Counted from the first letter of the stretch, positions 18,018 through 27,165 are shown. The stretch: DNA of 35,475 nucleotides from Caulobacterales bacterium (GCA_017307205.1 JAFKGN010000172.1:1-35475), one strand, 5' to 3'. Numbers and translations are program-made. The notes: generated from the letters alone by a model not told the origin.

Positions 18018-18021
18018 AGGC

Positions 18022-18333
18022 TTACTGGTTGCTCGGCGCGGGCGCCGGAGCCGGCATGCTCGGCGGCGCGACGTTGTCGGCCGCACGGTTGGCGGCGCCG
18101 GCCACGCTGCCGGCGGCTTCACCCACACTGCCAGCCGCGTCCGCCACCGCCCGCGTGCGCAGGGCGTCGTTCTGGCTGTTGCTCCACAGGAAGTAGCCGC
18201 CGACCGCCACGGCGACCAGCAGGACAAGGGCGATCAGCACGCCGCCCATGCCGCCACCGCCGCCTTCGCGTTCGATAACCGTGGTGTGGGGGGCGGTATC
18301 GGACTCCGTCACGCGTTCGACTGTCTTCGTCAT
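18022..18333 (-). CDS. Small single-pass membrane protein, unknown function
   Basis: A protein of 103 residues. It has an acidic/polar N-terminus, a run of five glycines, a single membrane helix (about 33-52, VLIALVLLVAVAVGGYFLW), then an alanine-rich amphipathic tail with repeated AAGSV/AAG units and a Pro/Ala-rich end. Positive-inside reasoning does not give a clear orientation. I chose ATG 18333 because GGGAG lies 7 nt upstream; the open frame continues further upstream but without support. I do not recognise the family. It converges on the terminator of the candidate RNA. Confidence 0.75.
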   Translation of the reverse strand: MTKTVERVTESDTAPHTTVIEREGGGGGMGGVLIALVLLVAVAVGGYFLWSNSQNDALRTRAVADAAGSVGEAAGSVAGAANRAADNVAPPSMPAPAPAPSNQ

Positions 18334-18482
18334 GAGAAATCTCCCAGTTTCGTCCCTGGCAAGCCAAACGGCGGGCGCGAACGCCTGTTCCACGGCGCTT
18401 AACCAACAGCCCCGGCCCACGCCGTCACTTCGCTTGGAATGAAGCGTCGCCGCGCCTACCTTCCGCGCGCGGAGGGCCTCCC

Positions 18483-19496
18483 ATGAGAATCGGCAAAATC
18501 CTGATCGGCGCGGCGCTGGCGGCCTTGGTCGCGGCCTGTTCGCCCAAGGCGCCGGAGCAGGCGGCCGACGGCGCGGTCGCCATCCGCTTCGCCACCGATT
18601 GGCGGGCCCAGGCCGAACAGGGTGGCTTCTACCAGGCCTTGGCCACCGGCGAGTACGAGAAGCGCGGTCTCAAGGTCACCATCATCCAGGGCGGCCCGGG
18701 TGTGAACGTGCCGCAGCTGGTCGCCGCCGACGCGGTCGAGATGGGCATGGGCTCCAACAGCTTCATCGCCATGAACCTGGCGGCCGAAAAGGCCCCGGTG
18801 AAGGCGGTCGCCGCCTTCATGCAGAAAGACCCGCAGGTGCTGATGGCCCACCCGGGCATGGGGGTGCGCTCCATCGCCGATATGAAGGGTCGCCCGATCC
18901 TGCTGTCCGACGCCTCGGTCACCGCCTTCTGGGTGTGGCTGAAGGCGAAGTACGGGTTCACCGACGCCCAGGTGCGCAAATACAACTTCAATCCCGCGCC
19001 GTTCATTGCCGAGAAGAGCGTGATCCAGCAGGGCTATGTGACCAGCGAGCCCTACACCATCGAGAAGATGGCCGGCTTTAAGCCCGCCGTCTTCCTGCTC
19101 GCCGACGAGGGATACCCCGGCTACGCCACCATGGTGCTGGCCTCCGACAAGCTGATCGCCGAGCATCCGGACGCCGTGCGCGCCTTCAATGAGGCCACCG
19201 CCGCGGGCTGGACCAGCTACCTGCACGGCGACGCCAAGCCGGGCGACGCGCTGATCATCCAAGACAATCCGGAGATGACGCAGGACCTGCTCGACCAGGC
19301 CCGTGAGAAGCTGCGCCAGTACGAGATCATCGAGGGCGGCGACGCCAAGACCCAAGGGATCGGCGTAATGACCGACGCCCGCTGGAAGACGTTCTTCGAC
19401 GTCGCCTCGGCCCAGGGCGTCTATCCGAAGACCCTGGACTACAAGAGCGCCTATACCCTGGCCTTCCTGCCCAAGCCCCCCGCCTCGGCCCCGTGA
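18483..19496 (+). CDS. NMT1/SsuA-type substrate-binding lipoprotein, orphan
   Basis: A 337-residue periplasmic binding protein with a lipoprotein signal (lipobox LVAAC, C19), so it should be anchored to a membrane. The fold matches the NitT/TauT/THI5-like family: a GGPGVNVPQLVAADAVEMGM segment and, later, SEPYTIEKMAGFKP. Such proteins bind sulfonates, nitrate, pyrimidine precursors or similar small molecules for ABC importers. No permease or ATPase gene lies nearby, so the partner must be elsewhere. Its stop overlaps the GTG of the ELM1-family gene. GGAGGG precedes the ATG by 6 nt. Confidence 0.9.
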   Translation: MRIGKILIGAALAALVAACSPKAPEQAADGAVAIRFATDWRAQAEQGGFYQALATGEYEKRGLKVTIIQGGPGVNVPQLVAADAVEMGMGSNSFIAMNLAAEKAPVKAVAAFMQKDPQVLMAHPGMGVRSIADMKGRPILLSDASVTAFWVWLKAKYGFTDAQVRKYNFNPAPFIAEKSVIQQGYVTSEPYTIEKMAGFKPAVFLLADEGYPGYATMVLASDKLIAEHPDAVRAFNEATAAGWTSYLHGDAKPGDALIIQDNPEMTQDLLDQAREKLRQYEIIEGGDAKTQGIGVMTDARWKTFFDVASAQGVYPKTLDYKSAYTLAFLPKPPASAP

Positions 19497-20470
19497 GCGA
19501 ACCGCTCGTCATCTGGGCGGTGTCGGACGGCCGCGCCGGCATCGAGGCCCAGGCGCTCGGCGTCGCCGAGGCGGTGGCGCGCCAGCGGCCGGCGACCATC
19601 GTGCGCAAGCATGTAGCCTGGAAGGGCTGGCTCGGCCGCCTGCCCTGGTGGGCGCACCTGTTCCCCCGTCGCGACCTGGAGCCGAGCAGCGGCATCGAGG
19701 CGCCGTGGCCGGACCTCTGGGTCGCCGCCGGCCGCGCCACCCTGCCCCTGTCGATCCGCATGAAACAATGGTCCGGCGGCAAGACCTTCGTGGTCCAGAC
19801 GCAGGATCCGCGCGTTCCGGCTCATATGTTCGATCTCGTCGCCCCGCCGAAGCACGACCGCCTGACGGGGGACAATGTCTTCCCGATCACCGGCGCCCCG
19901 CACCGGGTGACGCCCGCACGGCTGGAGGCGGAGTATCCGGCCTTCGCCGACCTGCTCGATCCCCTGCCCCACCCGCGCGTGGCGGTGCTGATCGGCGGGG
20001 CCTCGCGCGGCTTCGACCTGCCGCCGGAACGGGCCGCCGCCATCGCCAACGACCTGCAGCTGGCGCTGGAGGCCGAGGGCGGCTCACTAATGGTCACCTT
20101 CTCCCGCCGCACGCCGGAGGAGGCCAAGGCCCTGCTCACCGCCCGCCTGCGCGGCCTGCCGGGCGTGATCTGGGATGGCCAGGGCCCGAACCCCTACTTC
20201 GCCTACCTCGCCGCCGCCGACTATGTGCTGGTCACCGAGGACAGCGCCAACATGGCCACCGAGGCGGCCGCCACCGGCAAGCCGGTCTTCATCCTGAAGA
20301 TGGAAGGCGAGAGCCTGAAGTTCCGCCTGTTCCACGAAGAACTCGAACGCCACGGCGCAGCCCGCCCCTTCGGCGGGGCCTTCCATCGCTGGAACTATCA
20401 GCCGCTGCTGGAGACGGACCGGCTGGCGAGCGAGGTGCTGCGGCGCTTCGATGCGGGGCGCGCCCGATGA
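19493..20470 (+). CDS. ELM1-family protein (DUF1022), possible glycosyltransferase
   Basis: A 325-residue protein matching the bacterial 'mitochondrial fission ELM1' (DUF1022) family: WAVSDGRAGIEAQALGVAEA at the start, QTQDPRVPAHMFDLV, and GGASRGFDL in the middle. The last third (YFAYLAAADYVLVTEDSAN, then EAAATGKPVFI) looks like the nucleotide-sugar-binding half of GT-B glycosyltransferases. The bacterial function is not established to my knowledge. It starts with GTG overlapping the preceding stop (GTGA), and its stop overlaps the next ATG (ATGA). Because the next genes make an activated sialic-acid-like sugar, a transferase role is a reasonable guess. No signal peptide is seen. Confidence 0.88.
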   Translation: MSEPLVIWAVSDGRAGIEAQALGVAEAVARQRPATIVRKHVAWKGWLGRLPWWAHLFPRRDLEPSSGIEAPWPDLWVAAGRATLPLSIRMKQWSGGKTFVVQTQDPRVPAHMFDLVAPPKHDRLTGDNVFPITGAPHRVTPARLEAEYPAFADLLDPLPHPRVAVLIGGASRGFDLPPERAAAIANDLQLALEAEGGSLMVTFSRRTPEEAKALLTARLRGLPGVIWDGQGPNPYFAYLAAADYVLVTEDSANMATEAAATGKPVFILKMEGESLKFRLFHEELERHGAARPFGGAFHRWNYQPLLETDRLASEVLRRFDAGRAR

Positions 20471-21180
20471 TCCTCGCCGTCCTGCAGGCCCGGATGACCT
20501 CCACCCGCCTGCCGGGGAAGGTGATGCTGCCGCTGGCCGGGGCGCCGATGATCCTGCGGCAGGTCGAGCGGGTCGCCCGCAGCCGGCGCATCGACCGGCT
20601 GGTGCTCGCCACCAGCGTCGATCCCTCCGACGATATCCTCGCGGAAACCGTCGAACGTGAAGGCGTCGCGGTGTTTCGAGGCCCGCTCGCGGATGTGCAG
20701 GCCCGCTTCATCGCCGCGCTCGACGCCTATCCGGCCGACCACCTCGTGCGCCTGACCGGCGACTGCCCCCTGGCCGATCCGCACCTGATCGACGCCACCA
20801 TCGCCCATGTGCTGGCCTATGACGCCGACTACGGCTCCAACACCCCGCCGCATCGCACCTTCCCCAAGGGCCTCGACGTCGAGGTGATGACCGCCAAGGC
20901 CCTGCGCGAAGCCGCCGAAAGTCCGACCGACGAGGCGCGCCAGCACGTCACCTGGGACCTGCATCGCGGCGCCCACCGTTGGAAACAGGCCTTCCTCAGC
21001 CAGGCGATGCACGAGGGCGAGGTGCGCTGGACGGTCGACCGGCCGGACGACTACGCGTTCGTCAGCGCGGTCTACGACGGCCTCTACCCGCAGAACCACG
21101 CCTTCTCCTCGCTCGATATCCGCACCTTCCTGCGCCGGCGCCCGGACCTGGCGACTTATGGCGGGGATCGCAGGCTCTGA
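20467..21180 (+). CDS. SpsF-type cytidylyltransferase (CMP-sugar synthesis)
   Basis: A 237-residue nucleotidyltransferase of the SpsF/CMP-NeuAc-synthetase superfamily. The signature VLQARMTSTRLPGKVMLPL at the N-terminus is the nucleotide-binding loop, and LTGDCPLADP near 97 carries the metal-binding aspartate. SpsF in Bacillus acts with PseG/SpsG-like and NeuB/SpsE-like proteins, so this enzyme probably activates a pseudaminate- or legionaminate-like sugar as its CMP derivative. The true ATG is 20467, overlapping the ELM1 stop; an upstream open extension in this frame is not real. It overlaps the acetyltransferase gene (TGATG). The exact sugar is inference. Confidence 0.88.
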   Translation: MILAVLQARMTSTRLPGKVMLPLAGAPMILRQVERVARSRRIDRLVLATSVDPSDDILAETVEREGVAVFRGPLADVQARFIAALDAYPADHLVRLTGDCPLADPHLIDATIAHVLAYDADYGSNTPPHRTFPKGLDVEVMTAKALREAAESPTDEARQHVTWDLHRGAHRWKQAFLSQAMHEGEVRWTVDRPDDYAFVSAVYDGLYPQNHAFSSLDIRTFLRRRPDLATYGGDRRL

Positions 21181-21734
21181 TGGCGGTCGCCCTGCGCCCG
21201 GTCGTCGCCGACGACAGCCCGCGCCTGTTGGCCTGGCGCAACTCGCCCGACGTGCGGGCCTTCATGTACACCGACCACGTCATCGCGCCGGACGAGCACG
21301 CCCGCTGGTTCGCCGCCGCCGTGATCGATCCGACCCGGCGCTACTGGATCATCGAAGCCGATGGCCAGGGCGTCGGCCTCGCCAACCTCTACGACATCGA
21401 CACCGCCGATCGCCGCGCGACCTGGGCCTACTACATCGCCGATCCGTCGCAGCGCGGGCGCGGCGTCGGCGCCATGGCCGAGTTCCAGGTGATCGAGCAG
21501 GCGTTCGGCGCCCTCGGCCTCGCGCGGCTGGCCTGCGAGGTGCTCGAGACCAACCCGGCGGTCATCAAGCTGCACAAGCGGTTCGGCTTCGTGGAGACCA
21601 CACGGCTGGTCGGGCGGGCGACGAAGGACGGCCAGCCCGTCGACGCCATCGGCCTGGAGCTGACCGCAGACGCCTGGGCGGAAGCCGAGCCCGCAATGAC
21701 CGAGCGCCTACGGGGAATGGGCTTTCCCCTCTAG
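21180..21734 (+). CDS. pseH: PseH-type GNAT acetyltransferase
   Basis: A 184-residue GNAT enzyme. It starts LRPVVADDSPRLLAWRNSPDVRAFM, as PseH proteins do, and has the acetyl-CoA loop PSQRGRGVGAMAEF (about 97-110) and the motif NPAVIKLHKRFGF. PseH acetylates UDP-4-amino-4,6-dideoxy-beta-L-AltNAc with acetyl-CoA in pseudaminic acid synthesis (FlmH in Caulobacter). The start overlaps the preceding stop, and the next gene, pseG, encodes the following step on the other strand. Related RimJ-like acetyltransferases exist, but the context supports PseH. Confidence 0.85.
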   Translation: MAVALRPVVADDSPRLLAWRNSPDVRAFMYTDHVIAPDEHARWFAAAVIDPTRRYWIIEADGQGVGLANLYDIDTADRRATWAYYIADPSQRGRGVGAMAEFQVIEQAFGALGLARLACEVLETNPAVIKLHKRFGFVETTRLVGRATKDGQPVDAIGLELTADAWAEAEPAMTERLRGMGFPL

Positions 21735-21745
21735 CCCGGCCAAGC

Positions 21746-22675
21746 TTAGAGGATTGCAAGAATCCGCTCGGCCGCGCGGCCCGCGCCCTGGCCATCGCAC
21801 AGCGCGGCCGAGGTTTCCGACAGTCGCGCCCGCAGCGGCGCGGCCCGCACCAGCCGCCCGAACGCCGTCGCCAGCCGGGTCTCGAAGCCCGGCCAGCGCG
21901 CGTCGAGCGCCAGGGTCGCGCCCCGCTCGTCCAACTTCATGGTCAGGTCGCGCTGATTGTCGGCCAGGATCAGGGTGACGCTCGGCAGGCCGAGGCAGGC
22001 CCGCTCCCACAGGCTCGAACCGCCCGCCCCTACGCCGATGTCGGCCTCGGCGATCAGCTCAGCCATGGCGTCGGTCTCCACATGCAGGGTGATCCGCCCG
22101 TCCTTCGCCAGGGCCCGCAACACCGGGAAGCTGGGCGCGGCGGCCCCGACCACCACGTCGAGCGCGATGTCGCCGGCTGCCGGCAGCAGGGCCGAGACCG
22201 TCCGCGCGGTGATCCCGCCGACATCGGTCAGCCCTAGGGAAACCAGCGCCCGCTTGGCCTCGTCTCCGCGCCGCGCCAAGGCCGCCGGCCGCAGGAACCC
22301 GAAATCCGGCCGCACCAGCTGATACCCCGGCCCGTCCAGCGCACCGGGATCAATCACCAGCGCCGCGTCCGGATGCGGTCGCCCGAGATCCTCCAGCGCC
22401 ACCAGCTGGCCGCCGAGCGCCCCAAATGCCGCCTCCTCCACCAGCGACAGGCGATAGTGATCGACCAGCACCGCGTCGAAGCCGCCGTCCCCCGGCGCCG
22501 CGCGGCCGATCTCCGGCGAGGCGAAGGCGTCGAGCACCGGGGCGGTTTCAGGCGTCTCGAGAAACGCAACCTCGGCCCCGCGCGCCGTCAGCGCCCCGGC
22601 CAGGGTGAGGCAACGCATGACGTGGCCGCCGCCGATGGCCGGCCCAGCGTCGCAGACAAACAGGATGCGGCTCAA
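21746..22675 (-). CDS. pseG: UDP-2,4-diacetamido-2,4,6-trideoxy-beta-L-altropyranose hydrolase
   Basis: PseG removes UDP from the diacetamido sugar made by PseH, giving the substrate of pseudaminate synthase. The 309-residue protein has the N-terminal [19 protein letters not shown] with the conserved glycines and catalytic histidine, [20 protein letters not shown] in the middle, and the GT-B-like [16 protein letters not shown] with LILADNQ. I chose the TTG at 22675: it directly precedes RILFV and has GGAGG 4 nt upstream; the longer open frame to 23023 runs antisense through trxB. It converges with pseH; both stops lie inside a short CCTCTA/TAGAGG inverted repeat (21728-21752). Confidence 0.92.
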   Translation of the reverse strand: MSRILFVCDAGPAIGGGHVMRCLTLAGALTARGAEVAFLETPETAPVLDAFASPEIGRAAPGDGGFDAVLVDHYRLSLVEEAAFGALGGQLVALEDLGRPHPDAALVIDPGALDGPGYQLVRPDFGFLRPAALARRGDEAKRALVSLGLTDVGGITARTVSALLPAAGDIALDVVVGAAAPSFPVLRALAKDGRITLHVETDAMAELIAEADIGVGAGGSSLWERACLGLPSVTLILADNQRDLTMKLDERGATLALDARWPGFETRLATAFGRLVRAAPLRARLSETSAALCDGQGAGRAAERILAIL

Positions 22676-22771
22676 AGCGCCTCCGCCCGGCGCGCGCCGA
22701 TTGCAGCTCCGATGAGGACGCGGACAGAATTCTTCATGGGCGACGCTCTGATGCCATGCGTCGGAATCGGC

Positions 22772-22786
22772 CCTATATCTGCCGCC
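22772..22786 (+). promoter_or_regulatory. Candidate leaderless promoter of trxB
   Basis: CCTATATC (22772-22779) matches 7 of 8 positions of the Caulobacter -10 consensus GCTANAWC and lies 7 nt before the trxB ATG. That places transcription start at or next to the ATG. No Shine-Dalgarno sequence is present, consistent with a leaderless mRNA. No good -35 is visible. Confidence 0.45.
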
Positions 22787-23800
22787 ATGTCGAGCCCCGC
22801 CAAAGAGCCCCGCACCGTTCGCTGCCTGATCATCGGATCGGGCCCCGCCGGCTATACCGCCGCCATCTACGCCGCCCGCGCGCTGCTGCAGCCGGTGATG
22901 ATCGCCGGCATCCAGCCCGGCGGCCAGCTGACCATCACCACCGACGTGGAAAACTATCCCGGCTTCGCCGACGTCATCCAGGGCCCGTGGCTGATGGAGC
23001 AGATGCGCGCCCAGGCCGAGCATGTCGGCACCGAGTTCGTCGAGGACACCGTCGTCTCGGCCGATCTTTCGCAGCGCCCCTTCCGTCTGGTCTGCGACAG
23101 CGGCGACGTCTGGCTGGCCGAAACCTTGATCATCGCCACCGGCGCCCAGGCCAAGTGGCTGGGCCTGGAGAGCGAGCAGAAGTTCCAGGGCTTCGGCGTC
23201 TCAGCCTGCGCCACCTGCGACGGCTTCTTCTATCGCAACAAGGAAGTGGCCGTGGTCGGCGGCGGCAACACCGCCGTCGAGGAAGCCCTCTACCTAACCA
23301 ACTTCGCGTCCAAGGTCACCCTGATCCACCGCCGCGACGAGCTGCGGGCCGAGAAGATCCTGCAGGAACGCCTGTTCAGCCACCCGAAGGTCGAGGTGAT
23401 CTGGAACACCGCCATCGAACAGGTGGTCGGCGACAGCGACCCCATGGGCGTCACCGGCGTGAAGCTGAAGAACATGGTCAGCGGTGAGACGAGCGAACTG
23501 TCCGTCGACGGCGTGTTCATCGCCATCGGCCACGCCCCGTCGTCGTCGCTGTTCAAGGGCCAGCTGGAGATGGACAGCTCAGGCTATCTGAAGGTCCAGC
23601 CCGGCAAGACCGCCACCGCCATCGAAGGCGTCTACGCGGCCGGCGACGTCACCGACGACGTCTACCGCCAGGCCGTCACGGCCGCCGGCATGGGCTGCAT
23701 GGCCGCCCGGGAAGCCATGCGCTTCCTGGCCGAGAAGGACCACGAAAAGGCCCACCACCCGATCAGCCACGAAGAGGCCAACAAGATCGGGGTCTGGTGA
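22787..23800 (+). CDS. trxB: Thioredoxin-disulfide reductase
   Basis: A cytoplasmic FAD/NADPH enzyme of 337 residues that reduces thioredoxin. The FAD motif [10 protein letters not shown] is at 17-26, the redox-active pair is C141-A-T-C144 (SACATCDG), the NADPH motif is [12 protein letters not shown] (about 154-165), and the second FAD-binding motif ends [10 protein letters not shown]. The length is slightly above the usual 315-325, due to a short N- and C-terminal extension. I chose ATG 22787 because the FAD motif starts about 15 residues later and the -10-like element ends 7 nt before it. It stands alone, divergent from pseG. Confidence 0.96.
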   Translation: MSSPAKEPRTVRCLIIGSGPAGYTAAIYAARALLQPVMIAGIQPGGQLTITTDVENYPGFADVIQGPWLMEQMRAQAEHVGTEFVEDTVVSADLSQRPFRLVCDSGDVWLAETLIIATGAQAKWLGLESEQKFQGFGVSACATCDGFFYRNKEVAVVGGGNTAVEEALYLTNFASKVTLIHRRDELRAEKILQERLFSHPKVEVIWNTAIEQVVGDSDPMGVTGVKLKNMVSGETSELSVDGVFIAIGHAPSSSLFKGQLEMDSSGYLKVQPGKTATAIEGVYAAGDVTDDVYRQAVTAAGMGCMAAREAMRFLAEKDHEKAHHPISHEEANKIGVW

Positions 23801-23857
23801 TCCACGCCTAATTGCCAAGCTTGTAAATTCGCGCCACCGTCGAGCCGGGAGGCGCGA

Positions 23858-24442
23858 ATGACCGAAATGACCTTGGACGACGAGGCCTGGGAGGCGCTGC
23901 CTCTTCAGACCGGGCCCAACCTGGCTACGCCATGGGCCCGTTTCTGGGCGCGGGCGCTCGACATCACCCTTGTCGTAGTGATCGCCTCGATCCCCTTCTG
24001 GTTCCTCTTGGCGTTCACTTCGCCGGCCCTCTACGACGCCTTGCTGAATGGCGGCAAGGCGACCGATATTATTCTCCAGGTCATTCTCTTGCCGTTCGCG
24101 CTCCTGTTGGACGCGGTGATCATTCGCATCTTCGGAACAACGCTCGGCAAGGCGATCGTCGGCGCGCGGCTCCGGTCGATCGATGGTGAGCGCCTCGGCC
24201 TGCGGACACTGCTGCGGAGGACGCTTGGGCTCTACGTGAAGGGGTACGGCCTTGGCTTGCCGCTCATCAGCCTGATCACCTTCATTCGCTCGTTCTGGGC
24301 CGTCCGCGACGGCGGCATTGCTTCTTGGGACAGAGACAACGCGACGCGCGTCTTTGCCTACAAGCCCAACATCTTCCGCACCACGGCGTGCGCGATCCTG
24401 TTCATCGTCGTAGCGAGCTTGCTGACGCTCCTGGCCATGTGA
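23858..24442 (+). CDS. RDD-family inner-membrane protein
   Basis: A 194-residue membrane protein with the RDD hallmark R28, R32 and D35 (ARFWARALDITLV) in the first helix. Further hydrophobic segments lie at about 35-55, 66-86 and 172-192, and a helix pair near 112-140. GTTLGKAIVGARLRSIDGE is the typical cytosolic loop. RDD proteins are of mostly unknown function; some have been linked to ion exchange. GGGAGG stands 5 nt before the ATG. Codon use is less GC-biased than in trxB (many ttg, att and ctt codons), which could reflect recent acquisition. It converges with the next gene with 6 bp between stops. Confidence 0.88.
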   Translation: MTEMTLDDEAWEALPLQTGPNLATPWARFWARALDITLVVVIASIPFWFLLAFTSPALYDALLNGGKATDIILQVILLPFALLLDAVIIRIFGTTLGKAIVGARLRSIDGERLGLRTLLRRTLGLYVKGYGLGLPLISLITFIRSFWAVRDGGIASWDRDNATRVFAYKPNIFRTTACAILFIVVASLLTLLAM

Positions 24443-24448
24443 GCAGGC

Positions 24449-25759
24449 TTAGCCGGCCGGCGTCACCCGCCACACCGCATTGCCCACGTCATCGGCGACG
24501 AGCAGCGCGCCCTTGGTGTCGATCGCCACGCCCACCGGCCGACCGCGCGCCTTGCCGTCGACGAGGAAGCCGGTGAGCACGTCGCGCGGCATGCCTGAAG
24601 GCTTACCGCCCACGAAGGGCACATAGAGCACCTTGTAGCCGAACGGCGGATTGCGGTTCCACGAGCCGTGCTGGCCCACGAAGGCCCCGCCCTCGTAACC
24701 GGGCAGGCCGGTCCCGGTGTTGAACGTCAGCCCCAGCGAGGCGGTGTGCGTCCCGAGCGCATAGTCCGGCGGGATGGCCTTCGCGACCATCGCGGGATTG
24801 GCCGGCTTCACCCGCGCATCGACATGCTGGCCGTAGTAGCTCCACGGCCAGCCGTAGTGCGCGCCCGGCTTCACGCTGGTCAGGTAGTCGGGGACAAGGT
24901 CCGAGCCGATCTCGTCGCGTTCATTGACCACGGTGAACAGCTGACCGTCTTTCCAGCCCATGCCGTTGGGGTTGCGCAGGCCAGTGGCGAAGATGCGCTT
25001 CTGGCCCGTGGCCGGATCGATCTCCCAGATCGCCGCCCGCCCCTCCTCGGCCGCCAGGCCGTTCTCGGCGACGTTCGAGTTGGAGCCGACGGTGGCGTAG
25101 AGCCGAGTCCCGTCCGGGCTGGCGATGACGTTCTTGGTCCAGTGGTGGTTGCGCGGCCCGGCTGGCAGGTCGGTCACCTTCACCGGCGTCGCAGTGATCT
25201 GGGTCTGCCCCGTCTGATACGGGACCTTCAGGATCGCGTCGGTGTCAGCGATGTAGAGGGTGTCGCCGACCAGGGTCATGCCGAAGGGTGAGTTGAGGCC
25301 CGAAAGGAAGGTCGTCTTCATCTCGGCCACGCCGTCGCCATCGGCGTCGCGCAGCAGGCTGATGCGATTGGGGCTTTTCACGCCGGCGCCCACCTTGGCC
25401 ATCACCAGCCCCTGGATCTTGGCCTTGATCCCCTTGTTGTCGTCCGGCTTGGGCGGGGAGTTGGTCTCGGCGACCAGCACGTCGCCATTGGGCAGCGGCA
25501 GCAGCCAACGCGGGTGCTCCAGCCCGGTGGCGAAGGCGGCGACCTTCAGACCGGGCGCCGGGACCGGCGTCGCGCCGGCCGGCCAGCCGACCGCGTCGAA
25601 CACCTTCATGGTCGGCAGCAGGGTCTTCACCGGCGCCGGCAGTTGCGGATTGGGGCCGATCCCGGCGTCGGGCGGCAGCTTGGCGGTCTCGCCGCAGGCC
25701 GCGAGCGCGGCGGCGCAGGCGGTGACTAGAACCGAGAGGCGGAAGGTCGAGACAGTCAT
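24449..25759 (-). CDS. PQQ-dependent sugar (sorbosone) dehydrogenase-like lipoprotein
   Basis: A 436-residue six-bladed beta-propeller of the glucose/sorbosone dehydrogenase family, expected to use PQQ to oxidise aldoses or related sugars in the periplasm. A lipobox ALAAC (C22) predicts membrane anchoring. Family motifs: [44 protein letters not shown] and [12 protein letters not shown] near the presumed active site. ATG 25759 follows GGAG by 8 nt; the larger open frame continuing to 27238 is out of frame with the upstream transporter and false. It follows the CitMHS gene after 65 bp, and a GGAAC/GTTCC hairpin (25797-25813) lies between them. Confidence 0.9.
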   Translation of the reverse strand: MTVSTFRLSVLVTACAAALAACGETAKLPPDAGIGPNPQLPAPVKTLLPTMKVFDAVGWPAGATPVPAPGLKVAAFATGLEHPRWLLPLPNGDVLVAETNSPPKPDDNKGIKAKIQGLVMAKVGAGVKSPNRISLLRDADGDGVAEMKTTFLSGLNSPFGMTLVGDTLYIADTDAILKVPYQTGQTQITATPVKVTDLPAGPRNHHWTKNVIASPDGTRLYATVGSNSNVAENGLAAEEGRAAIWEIDPATGQKRIFATGLRNPNGMGWKDGQLFTVVNERDEIGSDLVPDYLTSVKPGAHYGWPWSYYGQHVDARVKPANPAMVAKAIPPDYALGTHTASLGLTFNTGTGLPGYEGGAFVGQHGSWNRNPPFGYKVLYVPFVGGKPSGMPRDVLTGFLVDGKARGRPVGVAIDTKGALLVADDVGNAVWRVTPAG

Positions 25760-25824
25760 GGCGAAGTCTCCGGAAGGGCGTGGAAGAGAACCAGCTGGAA
25801 CACCGGCGGTTCCGGTTCGCCGTC

Positions 25825-27141
25825 CTAGCCGGCGATCAGCGGGAAGGCCCCGATCGCCAGCGCCCCGAGCATCATCACCAGCGCCGCGCCGAGCGCCCAG
25901 CGGATGGTGAAGCGTTGATGCTCCGCCAGCTCGATCCCGACCATCGAGACCAGCAGATAGGTCGAGGGCACCAACGGGCTCAGGAGGTGCACCTGCTGAC
26001 CGATCAGCGAGGCGCGGGCCATCTGCTCGGGCGTGATCCCATAGGCCGCGCCCGCCTGAGCCAGGATCGGCAGCATGCCGAAGTAGAAGGCGTCGTTGGA
26101 GATCAAGAAGGTGAACGGCAGGCTGATCAGGGCCGTGATCGGCGCCATGTAGGGCCCGGCCTGCGGCGGGATGATCTCGATCACCGTCTTGGCCATCGCC
26201 TCGACCATGCCCGTGCCGGAAAGGATGCCGGTGAACAGCCCGGCCGCGAACACCAGGCCGCCGACCGAGAGGGCGTTGCCCGCATGGGCGTAGAGCCGCT
26301 CGCGCTGGTCCTCCAGCTTCGGATAGTTGACCACCAGGGCCACCGCGAAGCCGAGCATGAACATCACCGGCAGCGGCATGATGCTGAGCACCAGCCCGGC
26401 CATCAGCGCCAGGGTCAGGGCGAGGTTGAACCAGATCAGCTTCGGCCGCTTGGCGTATGAGCCGCCCTCCGGCAGCATCGGCTCTTCGGGCGCGTCCGGC
26501 GCGATGGATTGCGGCTCGGGCGGATTGAGCGCGAGGCGCGCCCGCTCGCGGCGGCCCAGCCACCACGCGACGAAGAACACATAGATCGCGGTCAACAACA
26601 GCGCCGGCAGCAGCGACAGGAACAGGGCCGCCGGGTCGAGATGCAACGCCGTGGCCGCTCGCGCGGTCGGCCCGCCCCAGGGCAGGAGGTTCGAGACGCC
26701 CGAAGCCATGATCGCCAGGCAGGCGAGGATGCGCACGTCCAGCTTCTGCTGTTTGAACAGCGGCAGCATGGCGACGATGGTGATCATGTAGGTCGTCGAG
26801 CCGTCGCCATCGAGGCCGACCACCAGGGCCAGGGCGACGACGCCGAACATGGTCCGCACCGGATCGCCCGCCGTGGCGCGGACGATGGCCTTCACCAGCG
26901 GCTCGAACAGCCCGGCGTCGATCATCACCCCGAAGTAGAGGATGGCGAACAGCAGCATCACCGCCGTCGGCGCCAGATCCTTGATGCCCGCCAGCATCAT
27001 TGGCCCGAGCTGCGGCCCGAAGCCGGCGACCAGCGCCACTGCGGTGGGCACGAGGATCAGCGCCGCCAGCGCCGAAAGGCGCCGCGTGGTGATCAAGGTC
27101 ATGAAGATCGCGACCATCGCGAAGCCGAGGCCAGACAGCAT
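25825..27141 (-). CDS. CitMHS-family citrate/metal-citrate transporter
   Basis: A 438-residue inner-membrane transporter with about 12 hydrophobic segments. Family features: [36 protein letters not shown], and near the end [18 protein letters not shown], then [16 protein letters not shown]. Members carry citrate in complex with Mg or Ca, or free, together with protons. The segment from 205 to 240 is a hydrophilic loop. The start GTG/ATG region: I used ATG 27141, which opens [13 protein letters not shown], the first helix. It lies 50 bp after lysC on the same strand and upstream of the sugar dehydrogenase. Confidence 0.92.
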   Translation of the reverse strand: MLSGLGFAMVAIFMTLITTRRLSALAALILVPTAVALVAGFGPQLGPMMLAGIKDLAPTAVMLLFAILYFGVMIDAGLFEPLVKAIVRATAGDPVRTMFGVVALALVVGLDGDGSTTYMITIVAMLPLFKQQKLDVRILACLAIMASGVSNLLPWGGPTARAATALHLDPAALFLSLLPALLLTAIYVFFVAWWLGRRERARLALNPPEPQSIAPDAPEEPMLPEGGSYAKRPKLIWFNLALTLALMAGLVLSIMPLPVMFMLGFAVALVVNYPKLEDQRERLYAHAGNALSVGGLVFAAGLFTGILSGTGMVEAMAKTVIEIIPPQAGPYMAPITALISLPFTFLISNDAFYFGMLPILAQAGAAYGITPEQMARASLIGQQVHLLSPLVPSTYLLVSMVGIELAEHQRFTIRWALGAALVMMLGALAIGAFPLIAG

Positions 27142-27165
27142 GGTCAGCCCCTCCCGTGCGCGATG

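Noticed and set aside
17630-18019. Open frame of 129 codons in the uup downstream gap
   Set aside because: Codons such as agg, cga, cca and tca are frequent, unlike neighbouring genes, no ribosome site precedes the start, and the end runs through the terminator hairpin.
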